Counted from the stretch's first letter, positions 1-8,732 are shown. The stretch: DNA of 64,000 bases from Chitinophagaceae bacterium (GCA_022843585.1 JALHNJ010000011.1:62001-126000), one strand, 5' to 3'. Made by a program: numbers and translations. The notes: a model not told the origin generated them from the letters alone.

Positions 1-1242
1 ATTATAGCAATCATTCTCACAAGTCTTGTGTCCTTTACTTCCTGCGGCAGCAAGAGCACTGCCGAAGCAGCCAAACCTGAAGAAGAGCACACAGACGAAC
101 ATGAAAACAAGAACACCGCTACGCTGACAGAGGAACAGATTAAAAGCATCGGTGTTGAATTAGGTGTTATTGAAGACAAACAATTAACTGCGGCACTCAA
201 AACAAATGGAGTGTTGAAAGTGCCTAATCAAAATAAAGCCACTGTAAACTCTATTTACAGCGGAGTTATAAAATCTTTATTGGTGCAGCCAGGCAATACG
301 GTACGGAAAGGCCAGGTAATTGCCGCTATTGCCAATCCTGATTTTATACAGGCACAAAGCGAATACCTGAATATAAATGCCAAAATAGCACTCGCCGAGC
401 TGGAAGTAAAAAGGCAGAAAGACCTGAATGCAGGCAATGCAGGGGCATTGAAAAACTTACAGTCCGCAGAAACAGAATTAAGAACATTGCGTACATTAAA
501 ATCTACCTATGCCCAGCAAATTCAGTTAATGGGTATTAATCCAGCAAATCTTTCCAATGGCAAACTGATTTCTGTACTCGCCATTACAAGCCCTATCAGT
601 GGTGTGGTAAGTGATGTTATGGTGAAAATGGGCGGCTATGTGGATGTAAGTACCATCGTTGCAGAGATTGTAGATAATAGCCAACTGCACCTTGATTTGT
701 TTGTGTATGAAAAAGATTTGCCCAAACTAAAGAACAATCAACTTATACACTTTACATTGACCAATAATCCCGGCAAAGAATATGATGCACAGATTTATTC
801 GTTGGGTTCTTCTTTTGAGGGAGCAAGCAAAGCGGTTACGGTACATGCCAAAGTGCAGGGTGATAAAACAGGATTAATAGACGGAATGAGTATTACTGCC
901 GCTATAAGTTTGGAAAGAGCAACCGTATCCGCTGTACCTACCGAAGCAATTGTTACCATAGGAGGTCAGGATTTTATCTTTATGCTTACAGATAAACATG
1001 CAGAAGAGGAACACGGTGCAGACGGTAAAGACAGTATAAAACATGATGTGAAAGAAAAGCCCGGACATGAAAAAGAAAAAGGGTTGACTTTTGAAATAGT
1101 CCCTGTTGCCAAAGGCACAACAGATGTAGGCTACACAGAAATTACTTTGCTGAAAGAAATTCCGAAAGATGCAAAGATTGTAGTGAAAGGGGCATTCTTC
1201 GTATTGGCAAAAATGACAAATACAGGAGAACATGAACATTAA
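1..1242 (+). CDS. Efflux RND transporter periplasmic adaptor (CusB/HlyD family), 5' end outside window
   Basis: The reading frame is open from base 1, and its first residues (IIAIILTSLVSFTSCGS) form the end of a lipoprotein signal peptide with a TSC lipobox. The true start therefore lies left of the window, and the GTG at 28 is not the start. The lipoyl-like hairpin half-motif SGVIKSLLVQPGNTVRKGQV, a helical stretch (about 110-160), and a second half-motif around SPISGVVSDVMVKMGG are seen, as in membrane-fusion proteins that link an inner-membrane RND pump to an outer-membrane channel. His/Glu-rich stretches near the N- and C-termini suggest metal binding. With the P-type ATPase downstream this suggests Cu/Ag or Zn/Cd/Co efflux. 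The RND pump and outer-membrane channel should lie just upstream, beyond the window. Confidence 0.88.
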   Translation: MIAIILTSLVSFTSCGSKSTAEAAKPEEEHTDEHENKNTATLTEEQIKSIGVELGVIEDKQLTAALKTNGVLKVPNQNKATVNSIYSGVIKSLLVQPGNTVRKGQVIAAIANPDFIQAQSEYLNINAKIALAELEVKRQKDLNAGNAGALKNLQSAETELRTLRTLKSTYAQQIQLMGINPANLSNGKLISVLAITSPISGVVSDVMVKMGGYVDVSTIVAEIVDNSQLHLDLFVYEKDLPKLKNNQLIHFTLTNNPGKEYDAQIYSLGSSFEGASKAVTVHAKVQGDKTGLIDGMSITAAISLERATVSAVPTEAIVTIGGQDFIFMLTDKHAEEEHGADGKDSIKHDVKEKPGHEKEKGLTFEIVPVAKGTTDVGYTEITLLKEIPKDAKIVVKGAFFVLAKMTNTGEHEH

Positions 1243-1253
1243 AATATAGCGGT

Positions 1254-1625
1254 ATGAGATATTACACAGTAATGCCAAAAGAATTAAAACCGTTTTATAA
1301 AGGTGAACTGATAAAGGCACCAATTTTATTACAGGAAGGTAAATTACAGGAGTGCTGGCGACATTATGAAAGAGCCCACATATTAGGGCAACGATACCCA
1401 CTTCAGCATTCACATGTGCACTGGCAAATGCTGAAGTTTGGCATTAAAATAAAAAGTACGAAAGAAGTGCTGGGACAAATAACCCGGTTGGTTTTTGGTG
1501 GTATAAAATCCTTTGTGGGTACAGTGTCAATTGGTAATTCAGGTGGCGCAAATGTGCCCCCATTAAAGCGAATGGAAATACCGGAAGACCTGGCAACAAT
1601 AATTAACAATACTAAAGCTAAGTAG
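1254..1625 (+). CDS. DUF3703 family protein
   Basis: A soluble protein of about 120 residues, 11 bases after the adaptor gene. The central ERAHILGQRYPLQHSHVHWQ stretch and the later IGNSGGANV and PEDL patterns are the recognisable DUF3703 features. The family has no established function but recurs in metal-resistance clusters. The start may be the ATG at 1254 or the in-frame ATG at 1272 (MPKELKPF), which aligns better with the usual family beginning. Co-directional and closely spaced, so probably in the same transcript as the adaptor. Confidence 0.8.
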   Translation: MRYYTVMPKELKPFYKGELIKAPILLQEGKLQECWRHYERAHILGQRYPLQHSHVHWQMLKFGIKIKSTKEVLGQITRLVFGGIKSFVGTVSIGNSGGANVPPLKRMEIPEDLATIINNTKAK

Positions 1626-1657
1626 AATGTATTTTTACAACTATAAAACTGATAAAA

Positions 1658-1741
1658 ATGAAACTCAACAGAACATATTGCTGGAAATGCGTTGTGATGC
1701 TTGCATCCATTTTGGGAATGGCTGGGGCATTTATGGCTTAG
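1658..1741 (+). CDS. Possible 27-residue hydrophobic microprotein
   Basis: A very short ORF (starts MKLNRTYCWK, ends GMAGAFMA) with one hydrophobic stretch, lying between the DUF3703 gene and a strong terminator. It looks like a signal or single membrane segment. It could be a true tiny membrane protein of the metal cluster, the remnant of a secreted protein, or chance. Only composition and position support it. Confidence 0.3.
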   Translation: MKLNRTYCWKCVVMLASILGMAGAFMA

Positions 1742-1763
1742 ACAAATACACAGATTGAATTTG

Positions 1764-1797
1764 AAAGTTGCGGGGCGAATTGCTTCCGCAACTTTTT
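1764..1797 (+). terminator. Rho-independent terminator after the adaptor-DUF3703 genes
   Basis: A perfect 10-bp stem (AAAGTTGCGG / CCGCAACTTT) with an 11-nt loop, followed by a T run. It separates the adaptor/DUF3703 transcript from the downstream membrane-protein/ATPase pair, which presumably has its own promoter or relies on read-through. Confidence 0.8.
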
Positions 1798-1819
1798 TAT
1801 TTTATATATCACACTTACT

Positions 1820-2434
1820 ATGTACAGTATCATTATAGGTAGTCTCTTAATCAGTTTATTACATGCGGTGATTCCCAATCACTGGCTGCCTGTTTTGGCT
1901 ATTGGTAAAAAAGAAGGTTGGAGTCTGGCTGAAACAAGCCGTATTACTTTCATAGCAGGGATAGCCCATGTTATCAGTACTATCATAATTGGCTTACTGC
2001 TCGGCCTTATTGGAAGTGAGTTAACAGAGCACATTGAACACTTTACCCATATTATCGGCCCATCTGTTTTAATTCTGATGGGTCTGTATTTTATACGTCA
2101 ACATTATAAACACCATCATTTTCATCTGCAAAAGGGACTGATTGAAAAGAAAACTAAAAGGTCAATTATTCTGGCATTGGTTATTGCAATGTTCCTTTCT
2201 CCCTGCATGGAAATTGAAGCATATTTTCTCTTGGCAGGTGCCGAAGGATGGTATGTAATGGCTGGTATCGCCGCTATGTATTCCATTATAACCATTGCCG
2301 GTATGCTGATATGGATAAGGATTGTTTATAAAGGATTACTGAAACTGAACTGGCATAAATGGGAACATAACGCCGGTATCATTACCGGTTTGGTATTAAT
2401 CATTACCGGAATTATTTCATTTTTTATTAATTAA
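1820..2434 (+). CDS. Multi-pass membrane protein, NicO/RcnA-like (putative metal exporter)
   Basis: 204 residues with about five to six predicted membrane spans. The first span carries LLHAVIPNHWLPVLAIGK, which resembles the H-x-x-x-P-D/N-H motif of NicO/RcnA-type transporters. A His-rich loop (QHYKHHHFH) follows span three, and a Pro-Cys in MFLSPCMEIEAYF sits in a later span. It lies 5 bases before the P-type ATPase gene, so both are probably cotranscribed and act on the same metal at the inner membrane. Substrate and exact family are inferred, not proven. Confidence 0.7.
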   Translation: MYSIIIGSLLISLLHAVIPNHWLPVLAIGKKEGWSLAETSRITFIAGIAHVISTIIIGLLLGLIGSELTEHIEHFTHIIGPSVLILMGLYFIRQHYKHHHFHLQKGLIEKKTKRSIILALVIAMFLSPCMEIEAYFLLAGAEGWYVMAGIAAMYSIITIAGMLIWIRIVYKGLLKLNWHKWEHNAGIITGLVLIITGIISFFIN

Positions 2435-2439
2435 CGAAT

Positions 2440-4428
2440 ATGGAACACAAACACGACGAAAATTCAGCCGCAAATACTTCAAAAGAAGCAATTGTAAAAA
2501 AAATGGATAACACTACAAAGCCGCACAGTGACGATGATGGCCATAATCATGATGAAATAAGTGAAGAAAATAGTTCAGGCTGGAAGTCCCATTGGGATTT
2601 ATTGCTGGCATTGCTTATCCTGATTGTACTTCTCGTATTAGAGTATGGGTTCAAAATTGAGATACCAAAAATACCTTCCCTTGTAATAAATAGCATTGCT
2701 TACATACTGGCTGGCAGAAAAGTGTTAGACCTTGCTTTTCGCAAATCCAAGCGGGGCGATTTCTTCAATGAGTTTGTACTGATGAGTGTAGCTACTATTG
2801 GTGCATTCGTAATTGGTGAATATGAGGAAGGTGTTGCAGTAATGGTATTCTATCAAATTGGGGAATGGTTCCAGGATGCTGCCGTTAATAATGCAAAACG
2901 AAGTATTAAGGCCCTGCTCGATGTACGACCCGATGAAGTAACAGTAATTCGTAATAATTCGCCACTTGTTGCAGACCCTTCTATTATTGAGTTGGGAGAA
3001 ACCATACAAATAAAGCCGGGAGAAAAAGTAGCCTTGGATGGTGAACTGCTTTCTGAAACTGCTTCGTTTAACACAGCAGCATTAACTGGAGAAAGTAAAC
3101 CTGATACTAAATATAAAGGTGAAACAATCTTAGCCGGAATGATTAACCTTAACACAGTAGCGGAGGTTAAAGTAAAGGCTTTGTTTAAAGACAGTAAGCT
3201 GAGCAAGATTTTAGAAATGGTACAGGATGCTACTGCACGTAAATCACAAACACAATTATTCATAAGCCGGTTTGCCAAAATTTATACACCCATAGTCTTT
3301 TTCTTAGCTGTTGCAGTTTGTTTCGTTCCTTACTTCTTTATGGATGATTATAATTTTCAAACATGGTTTTACAGGTCGTTGGTATTTTTAGTTATCAGTT
3401 GTCCTTGTGCATTAGTTGTGTCTATTCCGTTAGGATACTTTGGCGGAATTGGCTTAGCATCAAGAAACGGCATTTTATTTAAAGGAGGAAATTTCCTTGA
3501 TGTAATGACTAAGGTAAATGTCATTGTGATGGATAAGACAGGAACAATGACTAAGGGAGTTTTTAAAGTACAGCAGGTTGTACCCGATAATATAGAGGAA
3601 AAGGAATTGGTGAAACTGACAGCCGCCCTTGAAAAAAATTCTACCCACCCCATTGCAAAAGCCGTTACTGAATATGCGGGCGATAGTAGCAACGATGTAA
3701 AGGTGGAGAATGTGGAGGAAATTTCCGGGCATGGATTGAAAGGAACTATTAATGGTAAAGAAATGCTGGCCGGAAATGTAAAGTTGCTAAAGAAATTCAA
3801 TATTTCTTTTCCGGCAGAAATTGAAAAAATAGTTGATACCATTGTTGTGGTAGCCATCAACAACCAGTATGCAGGGTATATCACTATGGGTGATGAAATT
3901 AAGGAGGATGCAGTGCAGGCCGTTAAAGATATGCACAGCCTGAATATTAAAACAGTCATGCTTTCAGGTGATAAACAATCTGTAGTGGATAAAGTAGCCA
4001 AACAAGTTGGCATTGATGACGCCTATGGCGATTTATTGCCGGAAGCAAAAGTGGAGAAGGTACAGCAATTAAAGAATGAAGGGAAACATATTGCTTTTGT
4101 TGGCGATGGTGTAAATGATGCTCCTGTTGTAGCATTGGCAGATGCAGGTATTGCTATGGGTGGATTGGGAAGTGACGCTACCATTGAAACGGCAGATGTT
4201 GTTATTCAAAACGACCAGCCTTCTAAAATCGTTTCGGCAATTAAGATCGGAAAAATAACCCGTAGCATTGTTTGGCAGAATATCATTCTTGCCATGGTGG
4301 TGAAAGTAATTGTTTTGATTTTGGGAGCGGGCGGTGTAGCTACATTATGGGAAGCCGTAATTGCAGATGTTGGTGTAGCATTATTAGCGATATTAAATGC
4401 AGTAAGGATTCAAAAAATGAAAGTGTAG
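2440..4428 (+). CDS. Heavy-metal P1B-type ATPase (Zn2+/Cd2+/Pb2+ class, ZntA/CadA-like)
   Basis: A 662-residue inner-membrane pump that exports divalent metal using ATP. Visible motifs are LTGES of the actuator domain (about 212), SCPCALVVS with the metal-binding CPC (about 320), phosphorylation loop DKTGTMT (about 364), nucleotide-domain HP in STHPIAKA, hinge GDGVNDAP (about 553), a Lys in the seventh span (VVKVIVLI) and IADVGVALLAILN in the last. The CPC plus K and D-x-G pattern is that of the P1B-2 (Zn/Cd/Pb) class. No HMA domain (GMxCxxC) is present. The N-terminus is instead a His/Asp-rich cytosolic tail (KPHSDDDGHNHDE) that may take the metal-delivery role. Confidence 0.93.
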   Translation: MEHKHDENSAANTSKEAIVKKMDNTTKPHSDDDGHNHDEISEENSSGWKSHWDLLLALLILIVLLVLEYGFKIEIPKIPSLVINSIAYILAGRKVLDLAFRKSKRGDFFNEFVLMSVATIGAFVIGEYEEGVAVMVFYQIGEWFQDAAVNNAKRSIKALLDVRPDEVTVIRNNSPLVADPSIIELGETIQIKPGEKVALDGELLSETASFNTAALTGESKPDTKYKGETILAGMINLNTVAEVKVKALFKDSKLSKILEMVQDATARKSQTQLFISRFAKIYTPIVFFLAVAVCFVPYFFMDDYNFQTWFYRSLVFLVISCPCALVVSIPLGYFGGIGLASRNGILFKGGNFLDVMTKVNVIVMDKTGTMTKGVFKVQQVVPDNIEEKELVKLTAALEKNSTHPIAKAVTEYAGDSSNDVKVENVEEISGHGLKGTINGKEMLAGNVKLLKKFNISFPAEIEKIVDTIVVVAINNQYAGYITMGDEIKEDAVQAVKDMHSLNIKTVMLSGDKQSVVDKVAKQVGIDDAYGDLLPEAKVEKVQQLKNEGKHIAFVGDGVNDAPVVALADAGIAMGGLGSDATIETADVVIQNDQPSKIVSAIKIGKITRSIVWQNIILAMVVKVIVLILGAGGVATLWEAVIADVGVALLAILNAVRIQKMKV

Positions 4429-4505
4429 ATTTTGCATTTAAAATCACAATCTAAATTGAAATAGAATAGATATCAGCCAAGCTTTAACACTATATAAAAA
4501 AGTCT

Positions 4506-4976
4506 TCACAACAGCCCTTCTTCAGCAAATGAATAATATCCTTCTGTAGTAACGATGATGTGATCCAGCACCGATATGTCATGATAGCTGGCCGCCATCT
4601 TTATTTTCTGTGTTAACTGTTCATCTGCCCTGCTTGGAGCAACACTCGAACTCGGGTGATTATGGCTTAGAATAATGGATGCAGCTCCAGCTTTCAATGC
4701 GGCCGCCAATATCAATCTTGGGTCTGCTACTGTTCCTGTAATGCCGCCTGTTGAGGCTTTGTAAACTCCTAGTACCCTGTTATTGCGGTTGAGTAGTAAA
4801 ACAATGAACTGTTCCTGTAGCTCTATCAGGTTCATGTCCCATATTGAAAGTAGCAGAGGATAAATGTCTTTCGAACCTGTAATCCTCGGACGGTTGGATG
4901 GCTTCACTTTAGTCTTGTAAACAATTTCGATTTCAGCTACCTGTGTCCAGTCTGTTTGTTGCAATGTCTTTTCCAT
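4506..4976 (-). CDS. radC: RadC-family JAB-domain protein
   Basis: 156 residues, essentially only the RadC/JAMM domain. The metal-site pattern is complete: Glu55, then His105-x-His107, Ser115 and Asp118 in LSHNHPSSSVAPSRADE. Chromosomal RadC is longer and has an N-terminal HhH region. Short forms like this are typical of plasmids, phages and Bacteroidota ICEs, where their role is unclear. It is transcribed alone and leftward toward the metal genes. Its presence suggests that mobile-element territory extends to the left part of the window. Confidence 0.88.
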   Translation of the reverse strand: MEKTLQQTDWTQVAEIEIVYKTKVKPSNRPRITGSKDIYPLLLSIWDMNLIELQEQFIVLLLNRNNRVLGVYKASTGGITGTVADPRLILAAALKAGAASIILSHNHPSSSVAPSRADEQLTQKIKMAASYHDISVLDHIIVTTEGYYSFAEEGLL

Positions 4977-5494
4977 AACTCATTGTTTTAATAGTTTAAA
5001 AAAATAATTATGGAACCATACCCGGTTATGGGTGCAATCTGCGCAAGGAGGAAGCGGAATAAATGAGAGCCATGTGCAGAAGACATTGTGTTTATGCCGA
5101 ACTCCTTGAAAGCTTATTGCCAACCAGGGCCGAGCTTTGTGTAATATGATTAATAAAAAACAATAACTGCATTTCGAATCCAGGTTTTCCGGTACACCAG
5201 ATTGCACCATACAGGTTAAATAAAGTATTGCAACAGCCGTTAAAAATTATGCAAGCAGTATTATTTGGGATAATACCATTGTATTCGCTAAGAGAAACCA
5301 CTGTAACCCTCTTCTCTAATTTTCTTTTATAACTGGCTTTCGTATTTTTATAATTCAGCGGTATATTTTGCCATTTTCTTTTATTTGGCAGAAATGCTAT
5401 TTTTGGTTCCGGAATGGTTACCGGAATTGAACCGATCAGCTGCACCGGTTAAATGGGCTCAGATTGTTGTTATTGACTGGACTAAAGCAAACCC
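4977..5494. other. Intergenic region of about 520 bases without a convincing gene
   Basis: It lies between the divergent radC and AraC-type genes. Minus-strand ORFs here show no recognisable protein pattern, and I reject them. The stretch contains GCATTTCGAATCCA at 5169-5182, which resembles the tRNA T-arm-like repeats near the integrase. The match is short and may be chance. No strong terminator or tandem repeat is evident. Confidence 0.4.
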
Positions 5495-6466
5495 ATGCCG
5501 ATTGACCTAACCTTATCAAACCAACCTCCGCTGGAATTCCAGCCAGGATTCCCCGCCCATTACCAGGGGCCGGTATTAAGGGGTGCTGCCGTCACCTATG
5601 CCAAAACGAATATTGCAGATCTGGTTATCCAGGAATTAGCCGGAGAAGACTATTCCATTCGGTTCATCCTTGGTAAATTTCTAACCCGTGTCACTGCTGC
5701 GGCTACAATCAGTCACAGGGGATTATACAGTTACTTTCTTCTAAAAAACTCCACCCGGAAGGAAATTAAAGGGATTGGCAAGCTTCATTTACGCACCAAT
5801 CATTATTGCTCCTTTTTTACAGAACCAACCAGTTGCACAGCAAGGTTTGAAAAGAATAATGAATTCCGGGCACTTGATATTTTTTATTCCCCAAAACTGT
5901 TGGAAGAGTTATTACCTTATTTCCCGGAGTTAAAAGTAGTGTTAGCGACAAATCCTTCGATTTTATTGCCAGCTAAACCCTGCTGGACATTGCCATCAAT
6001 GAAGGAAATAACTGCGCAAATTCTAAACTGCCCGTATGACGATAGTACACGGCAATTTTATTTTGATCTTAAAGTTCGTGAATTGGTTTACCAGCTATTA
6101 CAAAATGCTTTTAAAAGAAAGGCATCAGAACGTATGTACACACCCTGGGAATCTTCAAAGATTCATGAAGCAAAAGCCATCCTTGAAACCTATATTTCTA
6201 AAAAACCCCCTTCTATTAAATCATTATCCCGGCAGGTGGCATTGAATGAATTTAAATTAAAGGATGGATTTCGTAAAATTTTCGGCTCCGGCATATTTGA
6301 ATGGTTAATGGAGCAACGGATGCAACACGCCAAGCACCTGCTATTGACGACAAATAAACCGGTCAAAACTATCTGTGCATTGGTTGGCTATCCCCGTACT
6401 ACCAATTTCATCACTGCCTTCAAAAGAAGGTTTGGAATGACACCCGGCTCACTCCGTCGGCAATAA
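5495..6466 (+). CDS. AraC/XylS-family transcriptional regulator
   Basis: 323 residues. The C-terminal third (about 225-323) is a two-helix-turn-helix AraC domain: IKSLSRQVALNEFKLKDGFR for the first HTH, then VKTICALVGYPRTTNFITAF and the closing RRFGMTPGSLRRQ. The N-terminal part is a ligand/dimerisation domain without recognisable motif. It stands just upstream of, and co-directional with, the MauE-like and DUF6520 genes, so a local regulatory role is likely. ATG at 5495 is the first plausible start. Confidence 0.9.
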   Translation: MPIDLTLSNQPPLEFQPGFPAHYQGPVLRGAAVTYAKTNIADLVIQELAGEDYSIRFILGKFLTRVTAAATISHRGLYSYFLLKNSTRKEIKGIGKLHLRTNHYCSFFTEPTSCTARFEKNNEFRALDIFYSPKLLEELLPYFPELKVVLATNPSILLPAKPCWTLPSMKEITAQILNCPYDDSTRQFYFDLKVRELVYQLLQNAFKRKASERMYTPWESSKIHEAKAILETYISKKPPSIKSLSRQVALNEFKLKDGFRKIFGSGIFEWLMEQRMQHAKHLLLTTNKPVKTICALVGYPRTTNFITAFKRRFGMTPGSLRRQ

Positions 6467-6560
6467 TACTTTTTGCAAAACATATACAACACCTAACAAA
6501 TACAATCGATAAAATCACGTTGGTTCATGACTGAATTTTATAGTGCATTAGAACTGCATT

Positions 6561-7022
6561 ATGAAAGATTCAGGAATACATACATGGATTGTTGAAATAA
6601 TAGCTGCATTATTAATTCTACTTTTTGTTTATACAGGAATTACAAAACTTATTGATCAGGCTTCGTTTCGTGGAGTTATTTCAAGATCTCCGCTTATTGG
6701 CAGATGGTCAACTTTTCTTTCCTGGGCTTTACCGATTGTTGAATTATCAGCAGCACTACTTTTATTCTTTCCTAAAACAAAAAAGCAGGGGCTATGGATT
6801 TCGTTAGGCTTAATGATTCTGTTTACAGGATATATTGCCTACATGTTATTATTCAGTGACCATTTACCCTGCTCCTGTGGTGGTGTACTCCAGCAACTTA
6901 CCTGGCTTCAACATCTTGTATTCAATATCATTTTCACCTTCCTATCAGCATTAAGTATCTGGTTCTATACCAAACAACAACGATTTATTGCAATAAACAG
7001 GAATAGCCGAACACCCGTATAA
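6561..7022 (+). CDS. MauE/DoxX-like redox-associated membrane protein
   Basis: 153 residues with four predicted membrane spans. It begins WIVEIIAALLILLFVYTGITKL, cut by a charged turn, and carries the hallmark HLPCSCGG with Cys104-x-Cys106 between spans three and four. Proteins of this superfamily resemble MauE (needed for disulfide formation in methylamine dehydrogenase) and DoxX. It precedes a small secreted protein with two cysteines by 38 bases, so the two may form a membrane oxidoreductase/exported-substrate pair. That partnership is inference. Confidence 0.82.
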   Translation: MKDSGIHTWIVEIIAALLILLFVYTGITKLIDQASFRGVISRSPLIGRWSTFLSWALPIVELSAALLLFFPKTKKQGLWISLGLMILFTGYIAYMLLFSDHLPCSCGGVLQQLTWLQHLVFNIIFTFLSALSIWFYTKQQRFIAINRNSRTPV

Positions 7023-7060
7023 AAAAGTAGGCGCCAATTATTTAAATTAAAACTTTAATT

Positions 7061-7378
7061 ATGAAAAAGTATCTATTGGGAATTTTTGCCGTAGTACTCG
7101 CACTCGGCTTTAGCGCATTCACTTCTCCTAAAAAATCCGCAGCCGTGCTGACTGGAGAAAAATGGTTTCATTTTGTAGGCGACGCCACGGACGCTGGTGA
7201 CCTTGCTAATCCAAATATGTACGTATTGGATGGAACTGGCAGTACCAATACCATTTGTGAGGAGGATGATCTCGATTACCGCTGTGAAATATTGATTAAG
7301 CCACAGGCCGGTGGAACAAAACCTGATCTTGACAATTTTGATCCTATCGCCGAAGTAACCCGGAGCACACCGGAATAG
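7061..7378 (+). CDS. DUF6520 family small secreted protein
   Basis: 105 residues with a clear signal peptide (MKKYLLGIFAVVLALGFSAF) and a mature part of about 80 residues containing two cysteines (Cys66, Cys75) that could form one disulfide. The layout matches DUF6520 proteins, which are common in Bacteroidota next to MauE-like genes. Function unknown. It ends at a strong terminator shared with the convergent TlpA-like gene. Confidence 0.8.
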   Translation: MKKYLLGIFAVVLALGFSAFTSPKKSAAVLTGEKWFHFVGDATDAGDLANPNMYVLDGTGSTNTICEEDDLDYRCEILIKPQAGGTKPDLDNFDPIAEVTRSTPE

Positions 7379-7390
7379 CAATGGCTAAAC

Positions 7391-7427
7391 ATAAAACCAC
7401 TGGTCAATCAGTGGTTTTATGTTTTTT
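7391..7427. terminator. Terminator shared by convergent genes, overlapping the end of a CDS
   Basis: A perfect 12-bp stem (ATAAAACCACTG / CAGTGGTTTTAT) with a 6-nt loop, then GTTTTTTG on the plus strand. It ends the DUF6520 transcript. The minus-strand TlpA-like gene has its last codons and TGA stop (7404-7406) inside this hairpin. The T run is strong only for the plus-strand reading. Confidence 0.85.
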
Positions 7428-8720
7428 GTCACGAATTACGAGCATTAAAATTTCTTTATCCATTTCTACTAAATCTAGGCCATGCCTTATCAATTGCGCT
7501 CTAAATTCATCGACTGTCTTCAAATTTGATTTCATTACGATATCAATCCTCCCTCGATAATTCGTAGCATCAATAATAGGTAAGGTCAAAAAGGATAAAG
7601 AAGTCATAAGCGATTTTAATATGGCGTTTTTTATCGTCATATTTTTTATGGAAATATTCCTATTCTGATCTATTTTTCGAGAGGGTAAGATTGTACTATC
7701 CTCGGCCTTTAATTTATCAATTTCATCCGTTCGTACAAGCGCAAGACACTTAACCAATCTTTTTTCAAGACGAGCCTCGAAAGGTAAATATCTATTTAAG
7801 TCTTGTTGCATGTATTGATAGACCAAATCACTGTCGCTTGCGGGAACATTCAATTCATAACTCAATTTATTCACTTCCTCCCAAGCTGTCACTTCTGACA
7901 CTTCCGAAGGTCTTAAAAATTGATTAGGGTTGCTAGTTTCAAACACAATTCTGTTATTGCGCCTTAAATCAAAACTGCTTATCTCCATACCAAAAAGAGA
8001 ATAGTTATATGCAACATGATAAAGCACAGGAATAGTCGTATTTACCGTCGTTATGCCTGTACCGTCTTCTTGACTATTTCGTATTCTCACCATCTCACCT
8101 GTACTATAGCTAGTCATATTTCTAAAAAGCACTGAATGGTAATAAGATAATTGTAAAACCATTTTGTTTTGTTCGGATACTAACAACTGGCCAGGATCAA
8201 TAGTAGTATTATACCTGCGAGGAAGGTTTATGGGTTGCCCCATTAACGCATTTGCAACAGTGACATTATTAGTATTGTCGTGATTAGTTAATGCTGCCAA
8301 TTTCCCATCTCGATCTACCCACGCATGAAAGGGATCTCCAGTATGCGGAAACATCTTGTAGAGTATGGTGTCATTAATGATCATCGGAAGCCGTGGTATT
8401 GGGATAGCAATCTTATTAAACAATTTGTCTACTTCCAATGCTGAATTTTGAGTCACAAGAATGATCTGAATTTTGTCTCCGAAAATAGTTTGCAAAGAAT
8501 CGAGCCTTGGCATATCTACCATGCAAGCAGAACAGCGGACATTCCAAAAATCAAAAATTACAATTTTACCTTTTAGCTGTCCCAGCGACAAGACCCTTTT
8601 GGGAGTATGGAAAAATTCACCCAAGGAAATATCTGGAACCGTTTCACCCAATGAAATTTCTTGCGAATATGGCATAAGTGTGGTTGCTTGCATAGCTGCA
8701 AGTAGTAAAAAGCGTTTCAT
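7404..8720 (-). CDS. TlpA-like thioredoxin-fold protein with DUF3738-like C-terminus
   Basis: 438 residues with an N-terminal signal-like segment ending near PYSQ. The thioredoxin/TlpA domain (about 22-155) has the redox centre Cys63-Ser-Ala-Cys66 in FDFWNVRCSACMVDMPRLD. The rest (about 160-438) is not thioredoxin. Its last 75 residues (LTLPIIDATNYRGRIDIV, then GLDLVEMDKEILMLVI) resemble the DUF3738/TIGR03435 domain. It is the last gene of the sigma-FecR-SusC-SusD operon, 12 bases after susD. It probably acts in the periplasm in thiol reduction of, or near, the imported ligand. The ligand is unknown. Confidence 0.82.
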   Translation of the reverse strand: MKRFLLLAAMQATTLMPYSQEISLGETVPDISLGEFFHTPKRVLSLGQLKGKIVIFDFWNVRCSACMVDMPRLDSLQTIFGDKIQIILVTQNSALEVDKLFNKIAIPIPRLPMIINDTILYKMFPHTGDPFHAWVDRDGKLAALTNHDNTNNVTVANALMGQPINLPRRYNTTIDPGQLLVSEQNKMVLQLSYYHSVLFRNMTSYSTGEMVRIRNSQEDGTGITTVNTTIPVLYHVAYNYSLFGMEISSFDLRRNNRIVFETSNPNQFLRPSEVSEVTAWEEVNKLSYELNVPASDSDLVYQYMQQDLNRYLPFEARLEKRLVKCLALVRTDEIDKLKAEDSTILPSRKIDQNRNISIKNMTIKNAILKSLMTSLSFLTLPIIDATNYRGRIDIVMKSNLKTVDEFRAQLIRHGLDLVEMDKEILMLVIRDKKHKTTD

Positions 8721-8732
8721 AAGAGACTAGTT

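Noticed and set aside
874-1413. 179-residue minus-strand ORF overlapping the adaptor gene
   Set aside because: Cys/Phe/Tyr-rich reverse complement of the adaptor coding region with no recognisable domain.
5092-5445. 117-residue minus-strand ORF upstream of the AraC gene
   Set aside because: No protein-like pattern, rich in cysteine, lysine and asparagine without domain logic, and no neighbour in the same transcript. Treated as non-coding.
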